Shown here one piece after another: positions 42,643 through 54,195 of a DNA stretch of 64,000 nucleotides (positions are counted from its first letter, which is position 1; each line of letters starts with the position of its first letter). Under the pieces are notes generated by a model that saw nothing but the letters and a program-made list of their open reading frames with translations, had not been told where the DNA came from and did not search any database. The stretch lies in NCBI GenBank assembly GCA_946965045.2, contig OX337236.1:2418001-2482000 (forward strand), in the 5' to 3' direction. The DNA is from Epithemia pelagica (lineage: Eukaryota; Bacillariophyta; Bacillariophyceae; Surirellales; Surirellaceae). The translations under genes were made by a program, and so were the position numbers.

Positions 42643-44872
42643 ATGATGACCTCGCCGAGGAGAAGAGCCCAGTTACATCATGGAACGTTGCGTTTGATGA
42701 TATCACTCTTCCTACTGATCGGTTGCGTTTGGGGTCAAGTCGTCGGCAAGCAAGGAAACCTGCAGCCATTGCAATCAATATCTCTGCTGGAGCAATCCTC
42801 GTCTTCGGTTCGTGAATCGAAGGATGAAGATGACCGTTCCTTGAATGGAGCGCGAGAACGGTTGCAAAGAGCGATTCTTGAATTGATGAGTCATGGAGGT
42901 TTCGAAGTATGTATGAAAAGCTCCATGGATGAGCATTCACCAACTTTTGGATGGTTTCCTCATCTTGCAAAATGCAATGATACCATGTCGCAACAATCGT
43001 CATCATCAATATCTATCGAGTACAAATCAATAGGACAGGAACAAATGAGTCGATCTCTCCAAGCCTCTTCATGGTGGGAGAAATCGTCGGAGAAAATTCT
43101 CAACGGCTTCTGTGCGTTGATCTGTATATTGATTGCTGCATTGGCCGCTGGATTGACCCTGGGAATGTTGGGACTCGATCCTCTCATGTTGCTCATCAAG
43201 CAGCGTGCGTCCAACGATCCGATTGAGAGAGAGCAAGCGTCCAATCTCTTGCCAATCGTCAAACAGCACCATCGTCTACTTGTGACTCTTTTGCTCATGA
43301 ATGCCGTCGCCAACGAAGCTCTACCTATTTTCCTAGAGGCACTGGTTCCACCCTCGGTAGCTGTCATTTTTTCAGTCGTCTTTGTCTTGTTTTTTGGGGA
43401 GATCATACCGTCAGCTATTTTCACTGGTCCGAACCAAATGGCAATTGCTAGCCGATTGACACCAGTGGTCAAGACGGCCATGTGTCTGTTGCATCCCATT
43501 GCCATGCCCATTTCCAACCTTTTGGATCGGCTGCTTCATGATGAGGATGACGACAGTGGAGCGAACTTTTACAAACGAGGGGAACTCTCGGCATTGATTC
43601 GCATTCAGTATGAAGAACGAATGGCTGCGAAACGCAAGCGAAAGAAAGAGCGCAAACAGCATGCACATTCGTCGACCGTGCAAATGCTACCCGATGATGA
43701 TAACATTGGGGCGCTTAGCTTCTCATCACTCAAGTCATTTCGTGAGGAACACAGGGAATCATTCCGTGCCATCAAGTCACAAATAGACTACATGGACTCA
43801 CAACAGTCTGATCCTCTGGCCGTTTCGTCGTCCTCCTCGCAAAAGGTCAACGGTGGGCCTAGCAAAGCGGAAACCGGGGACGTTGTGAGTACGCGGATTG
43901 TTCGCAGTGACGAATCTTCAGTGCGCACATACGAAGAAGTTGGCATGGTACGCTCCAACAGTATTCACATTGATGAAGTCACAATGGTGGAAGGAGCCTT
44001 GTCGATGAAGGTGAAGGTCGCAATGGACGTACACACCCCATTGAGTCGAGTCTTTAGCATCCCCAACACCACCGTCTTGTCCGAGAAGGGTGTGGTCAAG
44101 ATCTATGCATCCGGATTTTCTAGGATACCCGTGTACCTCGAAGATCTTTCCAATAAACGAAACAAGAAGCAAATTATTGGCATTCTCCTCACGAAGCAAC
44201 TCATTGTTGTGAACCCCGATGATAAGAGGGTGGTGACTTCTATGCCACTCTATACACCACTTTGTGTGACCCCTGAAACACCTTTGGTGGACCTTGTGAA
44301 CATGTTTCAAACGTAAGATCTATGTCATTAAATGTGTGGAAGGAAAATACGGGTGCTAATGTTGAAAACTTGTTGTTTTAACTTTGATAATAACAGTGGC
44401 AGCAAAGGAATGACAGGAGGGCACCTGGCCCTTGTCTGTGCGAGGCCCAGAGAGGGCAACCAGGCACTTGCCTCAGGAGACCCTCTTCCGGAAACGGCAG
44501 GATTAATGGGTATTATCACTCTGGAAGATGTCCTTGAGACTCTTCTCCAGGAACAGATCTTTGACGAAAATGATGTAAGGCTAACTGGCACATGTGTGCA
44601 ACAGACTGTTTGTTAGATGTCTAACAACTATTGTGCTTTTTTCTATTCAGAAATACGAACGGGATGCCCACAAGTTGGCCATGATGGTCCTCCGCCGATG
44701 GAGGCGTTACGTGGCTCTGAAGAAGAAAGGTCTTTTAGAGTCTTCAGCAAGTAGAGCGGGGCACGAGCCAGCACTTCGCCAGGTTGTCAAGGACGCAGTT
44801 GCGGCGCATATAATGGAGGAGGGCCACGCCAATGAGCAAACATCCCTCCTTGTAAATGGCGCCACGCCCTAG
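42643..44872 (+). CDS. CNNM/Mam3-type metal transporter (DUF21 plus CBS pair)
   Basis: Three exons: 42643-44312, 44397-44574 and 44651-44872, 689 aa; introns of 84 and 76 bp. The start at 42643 (MMTSPRRRAQ) puts a signal peptide (LRLMISLFLLIGCVWG) at the N-terminus; an in-frame ATG at 42484 would bury it. The extracellular region has scattered cysteines. The DUF21 membrane domain follows: LICILIAALAAGLTLGMLGLD, LLVTLLLMNAVANEALPIFLE, VIFSVVFVLFFGEIIPSAIF, with the conserved GxxLxxLxLD, NE and GE(I)IP features. The CBS-pair region is split by the introns (VFSIPNTTVLS.., GIITLEDVLETLLQEQIFDE). A charged insert separates them. CNNM proteins act in Mg2+ and other divalent-ion transport at the plasma membrane or vacuole. 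Confidence 0.88.
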
Positions 44873-45249
44873 TAGTGGGAGAAGCTGAATGAGATGAGTC
44901 ATTTCTTGTCATTGTGTCCCCAGGATGATGATGATTCATGATGGTCTTGTTCCCTCTTCCTTCTTTCTCTTGCGCAATAGTTCACGTGATGATCGACCCA
45001 GAGTCCATGTGACGATCAAGAAATGAATCAATTCCATTTCCTGACTTCACGGTTTCAAAGCACACAACTTCGACGTTTGCCATTGGTCGTTAACGATACC
45101 TTTTCGTCTAGTTTACCAATATCTAATTTGCTTACCCAAATTCAAAGTAGAACCATACAGTCTCTTGGAATGGCGACAGTGACAAGACACAAGACGCTAC
45201 CATGCTCCAAATAGTGATACGTGAAAACTTGCGTAGCGCATAGAATTAT
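44873..45249. other. Convergent intergenic region
   Basis: About 380 bp between the stops of the CNNM and OSCA-type genes. No gene is seen. Confidence 0.5.
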
Positions 45250-48200
45250 TCAATCTTCTGTTTCCTCCGGAACGTTTTGCAGATCTTGGGAGTCTAGAAT
45301 CTTTTGGAGCCATGGTGGTGGATAGTGTTTAATGACGGAGAAGATTGGCTTTCGCGACTCTTCCACTTCAACACCGTTCTCACCTACAATGACCCCACCC
45401 TCGACTTCCGATTTCTTGTACGATTTGTTGTCTGAAATCTGTCCCTTGCCCCTCGTATTGGAATTCATCCTCTCCGTTCTTCTCATCCCTTCGTACGGAA
45501 CATCAAACAAAAGATTGTAATAGTCATATGATTTTGCTGAATCTGTCCAACCAACAAGCTCTTGGTAGATATCATCAATGTCACATGCCAGGAAAGGAAA
45601 AGGAAACGACGGTAACTTAATCTGCGGAACGTACGCAAAAATCTCAGGATTGCAACTAAAGTCAATTCGTTGAACTTTCCCGCTTGGCTGATAGTTCTGC
45701 CGGAAGAATGCTATGAAAGCATCAAAGATACTAGAACCAAACAATATGACGAAGAATGCAACAAAAACACCCAATGACGTCCAACCATAAACGTTGGTAA
45801 GCGTCTCCTGCGATGGCGTCATCCATTTTTCGCTCTCGGGTTGGAGGCGCTCTGTAGGAGGAAAAGATAGCCCTGACGCTGCTCTCCAGCTTTGTTGACA
45901 AAAAACAACCTCTTCACTCTGAGTCACTGTCACATTCCTAAATGTCCCATCGAGAAGTTCGACATTTTGATAATCCCGTGCAAAATCAGTGCTTCCAGGT
46001 TCATCCGGGTTGCCTGTGCTCAAGTTGAATGAGAGAACGGTACGCAAAACCCCGAACATGTTGAATAGACAGCACTTACAGATATTGTCGTAAGGGAACT
46101 GCGCCCAGGCATAAGCGCTTACTAGAATAAAAGCGAGAAGTGCTCCATAAAAGAAGTAACGTCTGCTGAACTTTGCAAGTTGAGGACCGATGGTCGGGGT
46201 CCATCCCCAGATTCTCATCAAGCAGTACTTGTCCACCTGGAAACGACATAGTGAGGGTCCAAGGAATGCACACGAAAAGGTTTCCAGGTAAACCGATGAC
46301 TTACATAGTGCTGTGTGAGGAGAATTGCAAATCCAAAAATAAATGCTGACGGGAAAAGAGCTGCGTAAAAGAAGCAAAGGAACAGGACTTTTGAGAAGTC
46401 CGTATATCTCTCCCCCAGGTTATAAAACGTTCCCTGAAAATTTGAATTCATTTGCTCTTGCGTTCGAGATCGAGGCGCCAAAATGTGCTTTTTCACGTTT
46501 CCGAAAAGATCGACCAACCGCAGAGCTGGAGTAATGAACAGCTCAGACCAGAAGATAGCAGCGATACCCGGCAACAAGTCCGTATCAGCATCAGTTAACG
46601 TCCCTGGAACGACACCAAACGCAAGTCAGGTTTCTTTCCTCTAACAATCCAGATGAAGAAAGAGCAACTTACTCGTGAACGGAGTAATGAATTTCTATCC
46701 ATCGGCAAACAGAAACTGGTAAGAAAAGAGGACTGGAAAAGTACAATCGACAATTGCCGTACGGGGCATACCGTTAAAATAGCTGTGTTGATCCAACGAA
46801 AGAGAGTAATTTTGATATACAACGAAGTTTGAAAGGATCCCTCGCTCAGATGCGGCTCAAAAATCATGAGAAGCTTGACGATCTGGGGAATAATTGAGTT
46901 GAATATGGACACGAGAGGACCAGACATACTTGGTCCAACGGCTGATCTTGCTGCACCCACGCATATTCCGGCGATTGTGACGATGCCCAAAGTGATGCAA
47001 ACGTTCAAGGTTCTCATCAGAATGCGTCTCTCTGTTGTCGACGAAAGGTCCAACCATCGAATTGCACTTGGTTCCACAGGTTCTTCGACATGAAGAACTC
47101 TTCCTTCAAAGACGGCACCAGGTACAACGGAATGGGTGTTGTTCGTAATGGCGTTAATTTTCCCTACTGCCAATGTTGAGAGGGCAGCACGTTGTCCTTC
47201 TTCAGTTTCGAATGTGACATACACACTTGTTACGTCATAGTTGAGTTTTTGGAGCTCCTTAATTTCCGAAGTCAGTTTAACGATTTTGTCAAACAAGGCT
47301 TGAGGCGGTAGAAACATGTTGAATATGTGAAAAATCGGCAGTACGCACGTCCCGATGATATAGTGCAAACAGCCTTTGGATTCACTTTCTTTTTCCCTCT
47401 CTAGCTGTGCGATGAGATTCAGCACTAAATCTTCGTCATCCATATCCGAACCAGGAGGCAGAATCAAACGGAGATTGTTGCGATGTATGCGTCTGGCAAT
47501 GAGCTTTCGTAACATGGTTTCATTGTTGATGGCCACCGTAACACATGTCACTTGGTTTTCCGCGTATCTTTCAAAATAGTCTCTCCACTTATCAGGATCG
47601 AAAGCATCGGGTGGTGGATTGCGCACTACGACTGAGTAGTCTGTTGCCGTCAATCTAAGAGATAATGGCAAAAAATACGGTCAATTGGACATTGGTCACC
47701 CGTTGGTTATCATCAATCCGTGAACCATACTTACTTATCTTCATCGGCACGCACTTCTCGGATATTCAGATATAAATTCAGCAATGTAATAGTGAGTAAG
47801 AGCAAGAAAAAGGTGGCATAATTTACCATACCAACAGGGAGAAGCTCGTTGCCACAAGCGTTTCTTTCCACTAGGATAACACCATCTTCAGAAACTCCAA
47901 AGCGGGCCTTTTCTTCATCGGTTTCATCAAAATCAGAAGCCACGCACGTGGGACATGCAACCCATTCAAAGGTTGTCTGAGAAAGCAGCGTGAAATGAAA
48001 AGTGAGTGAGCTACACAGACTCATTTGACGCCAATCTCACAGTTTCACTCACACAGACTGCTGAGCCTTGCAAAACTGCACGAAGCCCATCTTGCTTGTC
48101 GTCCGTGTAGTCTGAGGAAGCAAAGTATGGCATGTTGAACCAGTTCATGAGACCGGCAATGAGAAACATGAAGGCGACACTCTTCAAACTGGTAAAGTAC

Positions 48201-48716
48201 GAATCAATGGCAATTCCCCACTCTGCAAGAGAAGCAGCAGCGGTCGTAAATGGATTATAAAGGCGGGTTTCTTCTTTAAACTCTCCCCGTTCTGCTTTAC
48301 GTTGGACGGTATCTGCTTCCTGAGCCCCAGAAAAGTAACGAGGAAGTGTCACATGTTCATAAAACGCATAGGCTGTCGTCGCATCCAAGACGAAAAAGCA
48401 AACAAAAGGGTCAACAATACGCATTCCAACAAACTGAAATCGGTCCTTGTGTGTCGATGTGATTACCTTTTGACAGGTCAGGGCCATTGTTCTTATCACG
48501 CATGGGAAAATACCACGTCCATTTCGACAAGTAATTCTCGACGATTCGTCGGGTCCAGGTCTTGTCGCGGTTGTTGTCTTTCTCCACGAAATCGGCGATG
48601 GTCATGTCGACTTCGTCATCCGTCATTTGAAAGCCTTCACCATAACGAGACAGCTGAGACCGTGAGGACAAGCCTCCATGGCGTTGAGACGCACTTCTGG
48701 AATCGACCAGGGGCAT
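45250..48716 (-). CDS. OSCA/TMEM63 (CSC1-like) cation channel
   Basis: Seven exons on the minus strand: 48467-48716, 48053-48372, 47735-47976, 46772-47654, 46673-46694, 46305-46603 and 45250-46236. Together they give exactly 1000 codons plus stop, with consistent phases and GT..AG introns. After a soluble N-terminus come hydrophobic segments (SLKSVAFMFLIAGLMNW, VNYATFFLLLLTITLLNLYL). A cytoplasmic RRM-like region follows (TDYSVVVRNPPPDAF.. VTSVYVTFETEEGQRAAL). A series of membrane helices includes the channel signature TRTLTDADTDLLPGIAAIFW and FYAALFPSAFIFGFAILL. The C-terminus is polar. Family members are mechanosensitive or osmosensitive cation channels of plasma or vesicle membranes. Exon 5 is only 22 nt. 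Confidence 0.88.
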
Positions 48717-49133
48717 GGTCGACTGTAGTTTGGCACCAACAACTTTCAGCAATAGCAACGCTGTTCGGCCTTCACTCTGAATCCTGAAGAGGGGTGAACA
48801 CCAGCAGTCAAAGACGGTTTCAACTAGTTAATCTGCACAGGGTTATCTTCCATCAACCAAGACAGAAGCGGTGTCGTCTTGTTGAATAGACGAGGAAGTT
48901 GGCGATGCGGAACAAGGCGACAACGGACGGTTCGAAATTCGAAACCCCACACCGATGATACAACATGATACACGCAATGACAATGACGGCTGGCGCGTTC
49001 AACGGAATGCAGAGCACTACACTATCTACAAGTAAAAAAAAAGTAATAGTCTATTTTAACGCTGCCGTGCGGAATAAGTCGACCGACGCGCCCGGCCCCA
49101 TAAGGGCGAGGACTAACAAGATAGTGAATTTAG
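48717..49133. other. Intergenic
   Basis: About 420 bp between the 5' end of the channel gene and the 3' end of the reverse-transcriptase ORF. A short A9 run is at 49034-49042. No 3' poly(A) tail of the minus-strand element is evident (it would appear as a T run here). Confidence 0.45.
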
Positions 49134-52100
49134 CTAACCATTGGAATGTGGAAGAGTAGTGGAACGGAGAATGACTGGTGCCCAGGTGGCAAGCCAAGCC
49201 TGGAGAGAGGATGAAGTTGTATGAAGTTGGAAATGTTCGTCTGGAGTAGAGTAGAAGACTTGTTGAATCTCAGTGGGGACAGATAAGCGATGAGCATACA
49301 GACAACAAATTTCTCGTTGAGCAAGTACACAGGCAGCAGCTTCTCGAGTGGCAGAATCACGGCCGTGAACATCTTCATTTCGTCGTAGCCAAAGAGAGAA
49401 CGTGTGGGAGAATATAAGTTTGATGGTGCCGGTGACAAAGACCCGGCCAGATATAAAGGAGGAAGAGATCCCGAGGGAGGAGAGATGAAGATCCTGCAAG
49501 GAGGACCAAGTAAGAGCAAACCGTCCAAGAAAAAGCTGGTCCCAGCCAATTAGAGTCTGCTGAGCCACAAGACGGGCCAGGGGTGGTGTCAAGTTATCAA
49601 AGGAAATTGGTGTAGAGTCAAGCCACGAACGAACAGCAGTAGTGAGCAAGTCAATCAACGAAGCATCAACCGACTGTTCCTGCCAGAATGTGTTAAGGTC
49701 GTCGAATAAAGGGCCAATCCACGAACGACGTGAAGGGCATCGGAGAAAATGGTCGCGGTCTTCGCAGATATTGGCATTACAAGATGCACAGGTCTCAACG
49801 TAGTGGTCTGCGTAGCGGGAGATCAGGTCGCCAAGTGGGAGCCAGTTATGGAGATACTTAGACAAAAAGTGGCGTCGCGTATAATTGGCACGTACAGCGC
49901 TGCAATGAGACGTCCAATCAACCAGTTGCCAAGTCTCATGATTCCACCCCTGCTTGCGGCAGATGTGCTCTTGAATTAAGGGTTCATTGTGGCAGCGACG
50001 AAGCACCGCTCGATAATTCGCTGTGATTGTACCTTTCGGACCGTGTAGCAAGGCCACAGTACCTTCGACGAGTGGAACCTTGGTAGGATTAAGAGACGGT
50101 GGAAATGTGTACTGAGAGGCAAGCTCATCCGCTTCGACATTCAATTGTGCAGGAAGAGAGAGTTCATCGAAGGCATGATATCGATCCTGATGTCCTTTCA
50201 CGTGACAGCAATGTGGTATGTCTGAAAATCGACGTATGGTAGAGGTAATCGCTTGATGCAAATCCCAATCCGGACTCATTGTTGTATACGGATAATCGAC
50301 AGTCCATTCTAACCGTTGTTGTATTGTGTCCAGCATACTTTTGGAGTCGGAATAGAAAACCAAGTTGGAGGGTAGTGGACACCCGAAGAATTCGCATAAA
50401 CGAAAGACCAGGCGAAGCCATGCAAGAAAGGCATAACTTTCGGCTCTGTAAGAAGTGGTACGATAGCCTGGTGCAGGCCCCTTCAGATGAATCAGCCGAG
50501 TTCCAGTATCATCAGCGCATGATCCACCAAAAGAACCTGTGAAATCGGCAACAGATCCATCGCCACACAGATGAAGAGGAAAGACATTCGAGGATAGGAG
50601 GGACTCAAATGTATGTCGAAGTGTCTCAATGGGGCATAAAAATTTTGTACCGCAAAGCAAATCGTGTTCCCATGGTTCAAGCGTCGAAACCAATTGTGCA
50701 AACGCGGTTGGTGAGGGACAGGGAGGATCGGGAGGGACTGCCCCGGCCAGTCGAGCCAAAATGTGGACATTGTTGCGTTGCATCGTAAAAGCTGGGAGAG
50801 CGCACGAGGGAAGAATAGTGTACTCTTGAGTAGTGGCAACGAAACCGCGATTGTCCAAGGTCGGAACATGAACACGGAACCGTGTAGTTGAGGGAGACCG
50901 CACAAGGAGTAAACGCTGATCCTGCGATAAGTACGTATTCCATTCTCGGTGTAATGACGCGCCTGTGACGTGCCATTTACCCAATGGTACTTGAAGATCG
51001 CATGCAGTGCCTTGCCGAATAAATGTACGTAGAAACTTTTTCCAGAGCAGCCAGGCCTTGTTTCCAGGACGCTGTTGATAGGGAAAGAGAAGTTTAGGCT
51101 GACTTTGTATAGAGTGATAACCTTGAAGCGCAAATTGACAGATTTGGCGTCCTTCTGGTGTCACCATGTCGCTGAGCAAAGTAATCCCAAGGTACAGTCG
51201 ACAAGCATTGATAAGTTGCAAGTCCGTAGGTCGCTGGAACACCTGGATTGCATGGTCCATGACAAACATATCCGAATCCCGTTGAAGTTTAGGAACAAAG
51301 GAGCTATGGACTTCTATAGTGCACCCCAACTGGTGCAGTGATTCTCGCAGCGGTGGAATCCACACCATCGGATCAAGATGAGGAATAACAGTCGATGTAT
51401 CCATAAGAATCGGTATACTTGTTCCAGCTAACATCTGGCCCCATCCCAACATAATCGTGGCCAGCTGAGAGGCAACGCCATTGGAACGTAGACATGCCAA
51501 TAATCCATATATCTGTGCAATACCCCGTTCAATGGACAAAGTACGGAGTCCGAGACCACCAAAATCCGAATTCCCAAAAACCACAGCGTTTGGAGTATGA
51601 CGGTTATACCCATATTTCGGTAGGAAGACCTTTTTGAGCTCTTTCTGCAGTTGGTCACAGTGTTCGACCGACAGTGATGAAGAAGGAAACACGTAAGTCA
51701 TGCTGGGCAGATAGATGGCATGATAGTATGCCCAGACGTCAGTCCGGGAGAGCGGACTACTAGCGACAACTCGAGCATGCTCTTGATTTTTCTTTCTCAA
51801 TGCCTGGAATTGTGAATTATCCGTAGACGACGGTGCCTTGTGAACACCCAACGTTTTATGACTGTCATACGCGGAAAGTTGTCGAATAGAACTGACAGTC
51901 GTTGCATTGGAAGTGATAGTAATAGTAGGACCGAATCGACCACTCTTGAGAAATGGAAGGCCGTCAATGGTGAAATCGTAATAAAGAAAATGATAAGAGC
52001 ATTTGCGCTGATTGAGAGATCCACCTGATAAGGAAAGGAGATCGTTCCACCGCTGAGCATCTTCTGTTGCTAGTTGAGTATAGTGTTCTGGAGGAGCCGC

Positions 52101-53006
52101 GGCTGGAAGGAGGAAGTCATTCACACTCCCGCTGGTGTCATCAACAAAGCCAATCATCAGAACTTGAGCCATGGTCTTGCGATCAGGGGAATAAAACGTA
52201 GCCCCATGTGCCTTCTCGTCGTACGTTTCGAAGAGAATAGAACTAACGACGCACCAGATTGCTGGGGAGTTCCCAGCGCCTTGTCCTGATCCGTATATCG
52301 GGTAGATTGTGCAGTGTTTGTAAAAACGATCCGAAACGCCCAATTGCGTTTTAAGACAATACCGTGCTTCTTCTAACGTTTTGGCGTTAATGAAGACCAC
52401 TGACCGATGTTGCCCGAAGCTCCGTGATGCTAAGCCGCCAAAAGACATGATGATTCTATCATAACATGCCGTTGCGTCGTAATCAAGGTGTATCATAGGC
52501 CTCTTGCTCGCGCGACTGATCTCATACTGAAACTCTTCTATGAGTGTGGGCAGAACTGCGTCACAACCAGGAACTGCACCAAATTGAGAAGCATGTAGTA
52601 GTTGATGTTTCGCTCCGTGTTGAATGAGCTTTCTCCATTTAACCGCCAAGAGCAGATTGTAGTCTTGCTCATAGAGATGTATTACTCTCAGTCGGTGTAT
52701 CTTGATGTTGGCCGGTTCTTTTAAAATCATGACATTCACTATCTTCTGCCATCTTTCCAGAGAATACTGATGCTTGATAGCACCGTTGAGTAATTTGACT
52801 TGCCACTCGATTAGGTCGTTGCGCTTCCGTTCAAGTTCTTGTGCCTCCTCTGTTTCAGGATCAAGGTCGTGTGCTGCAAGAAGTGCCTTGCTATGAGTGA
52901 GATGAAAACTGCTCGGTGATGTCGTTGTAGTTTCTGGCCATGCTTGTATCTTTCCACACCATTCCTCTATAGAAATCGTATCCTTGATCATATCGGCAGT
53001 AAGCAT
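49134..53006 (-). CDS. Reverse transcriptase-RNase H protein of a non-LTR-like element
   Basis: A 1290-aa frame on the minus strand. It begins MLTADMIKDTISIEEWCGKIQ; its real N-terminus is probably the ORF at 52988-53437 in another frame. The reverse transcriptase has HLDYDATACYDRI (first catalytic Asp), YGSGQGAGNSPAIW, and MIGFVDDTSGSV (catalytic FVDD). The RNase H domain has CGDGSVADF, YRAESYAFL, YSDSKS, and then CHVKGHQD with LNVEADELA. After it comes a Cys-His finger, CASCNANICEDRDHFLRC, like those at LINE C-termini. No apurinic endonuclease domain precedes the RT within the open frames. So it is either a non-LTR element that uses another endonuclease, a truncated copy, or a domesticated RT. 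Confidence 0.8.
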   Translation of the reverse strand: MLTADMIKDTISIEEWCGKIQAWPETTTTSPSSFHLTHSKALLAAHDLDPETEEAQELERKRNDLIEWQVKLLNGAIKHQYSLERWQKIVNVMILKEPANIKIHRLRVIHLYEQDYNLLLAVKWRKLIQHGAKHQLLHASQFGAVPGCDAVLPTLIEEFQYEISRASKRPMIHLDYDATACYDRIIMSFGGLASRSFGQHRSVVFINAKTLEEARYCLKTQLGVSDRFYKHCTIYPIYGSGQGAGNSPAIWCVVSSILFETYDEKAHGATFYSPDRKTMAQVLMIGFVDDTSGSVNDFLLPAAAPPEHYTQLATEDAQRWNDLLSLSGGSLNQRKCSYHFLYYDFTIDGLPFLKSGRFGPTITITSNATTVSSIRQLSAYDSHKTLGVHKAPSSTDNSQFQALRKKNQEHARVVASSPLSRTDVWAYYHAIYLPSMTYVFPSSSLSVEHCDQLQKELKKVFLPKYGYNRHTPNAVVFGNSDFGGLGLRTLSIERGIAQIYGLLACLRSNGVASQLATIMLGWGQMLAGTSIPILMDTSTVIPHLDPMVWIPPLRESLHQLGCTIEVHSSFVPKLQRDSDMFVMDHAIQVFQRPTDLQLINACRLYLGITLLSDMVTPEGRQICQFALQGYHSIQSQPKLLFPYQQRPGNKAWLLWKKFLRTFIRQGTACDLQVPLGKWHVTGASLHREWNTYLSQDQRLLLVRSPSTTRFRVHVPTLDNRGFVATTQEYTILPSCALPAFTMQRNNVHILARLAGAVPPDPPCPSPTAFAQLVSTLEPWEHDLLCGTKFLCPIETLRHTFESLLSSNVFPLHLCGDGSVADFTGSFGGSCADDTGTRLIHLKGPAPGYRTTSYRAESYAFLAWLRLVFRLCEFFGCPLPSNLVFYSDSKSMLDTIQQRLEWTVDYPYTTMSPDWDLHQAITSTIRRFSDIPHCCHVKGHQDRYHAFDELSLPAQLNVEADELASQYTFPPSLNPTKVPLVEGTVALLHGPKGTITANYRAVLRRCHNEPLIQEHICRKQGWNHETWQLVDWTSHCSAVRANYTRRHFLSKYLHNWLPLGDLISRYADHYVETCASCNANICEDRDHFLRCPSRRSWIGPLFDDLNTFWQEQSVDASLIDLLTTAVRSWLDSTPISFDNLTPPLARLVAQQTLIGWDQLFLGRFALTWSSLQDLHLSSLGISSSFISGRVFVTGTIKLIFSHTFSLWLRRNEDVHGRDSATREAAACVLAQREICCLYAHRLSVPTEIQQVFYSTPDEHFQLHTTSSSLQAWLATWAPVILRSTTLPHSNG

Positions 53007-53437
53007 TGCTGTAGATCATCGAGTTCATTTGACTCCCATTGTCCCTCGAGAATCAGCTCAGCGGTATGGGAAGAGGCTCCCCAGTCCACCCACTCGGAGA
53101 AAGGTTGTTGTGTCGGAAACGTTCCATGAGCTTGGCCAAAATGCTTTTGGTTTCTTTGTAGCAACCGGCTTTCAATTTCTGCCGGGGTATCAATGGTTAT
53201 CCATTCGGTGCATCGTTCATAATCCATGTTTGTGGCATCAGCAGGTACTTCCAGCCTTGTAATTCCCGTCTTTTGAGTACCACGGTACTGTCTAATCTTG
53301 TTAAACATTGCCTTTGTTCGTTCGGCAGCTAGTCTATGTTTGATAGCCTTGACAGTACGCTTGTCACCTTGTGCTTGCGCAGTTTCTAATGCTGTCTGTT
53401 GTTCCTTACGCCGTTTCGTAGCGGCTTCTCTTGTCAT
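52988..53437 (-). CDS. Upstream frame of the RT element, offset from the RT frame
   Basis: 149 codons from ATG 53437 (MTREAATKRRKEQQ), basic and helical at first, then TEWITIDTPAEIESRLLQRNQKHFGQAHGTFP and NELDDLQQC. This is the type of linker that precedes LINE reverse transcriptases. It ends at TGA 52988-52990 and overlaps the RT frame by 19 nt. A one-base indel, or programmed shifting around 53000, would join them. Without that, the protein would act alone. It starts about 65 bp from the nearest GCGCGTG motif. Confidence 0.5.
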   Translation of the reverse strand: MTREAATKRRKEQQTALETAQAQGDKRTVKAIKHRLAAERTKAMFNKIRQYRGTQKTGITRLEVPADATNMDYERCTEWITIDTPAEIESRLLQRNQKHFGQAHGTFPTQQPFSEWVDWGASSHTAELILEGQWESNELDDLQQCLLPI

Positions 53438-53500
53438 GTCTTGGATTTTCTTCGTCTAAGGAGGTTTTTTGAAGATAAGTGACTGGAATTCCACCAACAG

Positions 53501-53679
53501 GCGCGTGACACACACCCAATAGGCGCGTGCAGCACCCCCAGAACACGGATCACGCGCATTTGGCGCGTACGAAGCGCGTGGCGCTCCAGATTGCGCGTGA
53601 ATGCGCGTGAAACGTGTAGACAACGCGTGAAACGTGTTGACACCCGCGTGAGCATGTTTATTGTATGTGGAAACGCGTG
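53501..53679. promoter_or_regulatory. Cluster of about ten GCGCGTG/ACGCGTG motifs
   Basis: Motifs occur at 53501, 53523, 53551 (inverted), 53563 (GCGCGTA), 53574, 53593, 53603, 53623, 53644 (CCGCGTG) and 53673. All but one are in the same orientation, within 180 bp. They lie 60-240 bp upstream of the minus-strand RT-element start, the right place for a promoter or internal control region. CGTG and ACGCGT cores are known binding sites of several eukaryotic factors, but which one acts here is unknown. Confidence 0.5.
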
Positions 53680-53979
53680 CACAGAGCCTAACCTTTGCCT
53701 AGATACCTAACTACTAGCTACACATATAACACCTAGTATTCCAGTCGCACGTAAACTCCAAAAGCGACCCACAAATTTCTCCTCCACCACCAAATCACGT
53801 CACAGTGACATACGAAGAACAATGGACACAAAATCACAGAAGAACGCTGAAAATTAGATTTTCCTCACACAACAACCACACAAAAGATATACTCTCCCAC
53901 TTTTGTGATCACTTTTTGACGATAGAGTCATAGAGTGCCTCATCCAACTCACACCAACCCCCAACGCCCCAAAAAACAC

Positions 53980-54052
53980 ACAGCAGCAGCAACAACAACA
54001 ACAACAACAACACAACAGCAACAACAACAACAACAGCTACAACAAACAGGCG
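53980..54052. repeat. CAA/CAG microsatellite
   Basis: An imperfect run of CAA and CAG triplets, e.g. CAGCAGCAACAACAACAAC. It is part of the non-coding stretch 53700-54195, in which I see nothing else. Confidence 0.8.
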
Positions 54053-54195
54053 AACACAAAGAGAATCATTTCCTTTTTCAAATTGGAAAGGTGCTAGGTA
54101 AGCCAAGTCGACAAGACAACAGTGAGAGTTCGTTTTGTCGTTTTCCTATATGCCCACTAATCATTTTCTTCTGTTTCCATGAAAACCCAACCATG

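Noticed and set aside
48434-48466. 33-bp intron in the OSCA-type gene
   Set aside because: Too short and out of frame. The acceptor at 48373-48374 gives a 94-bp intron and an in-frame AYAFYEHV continuation.
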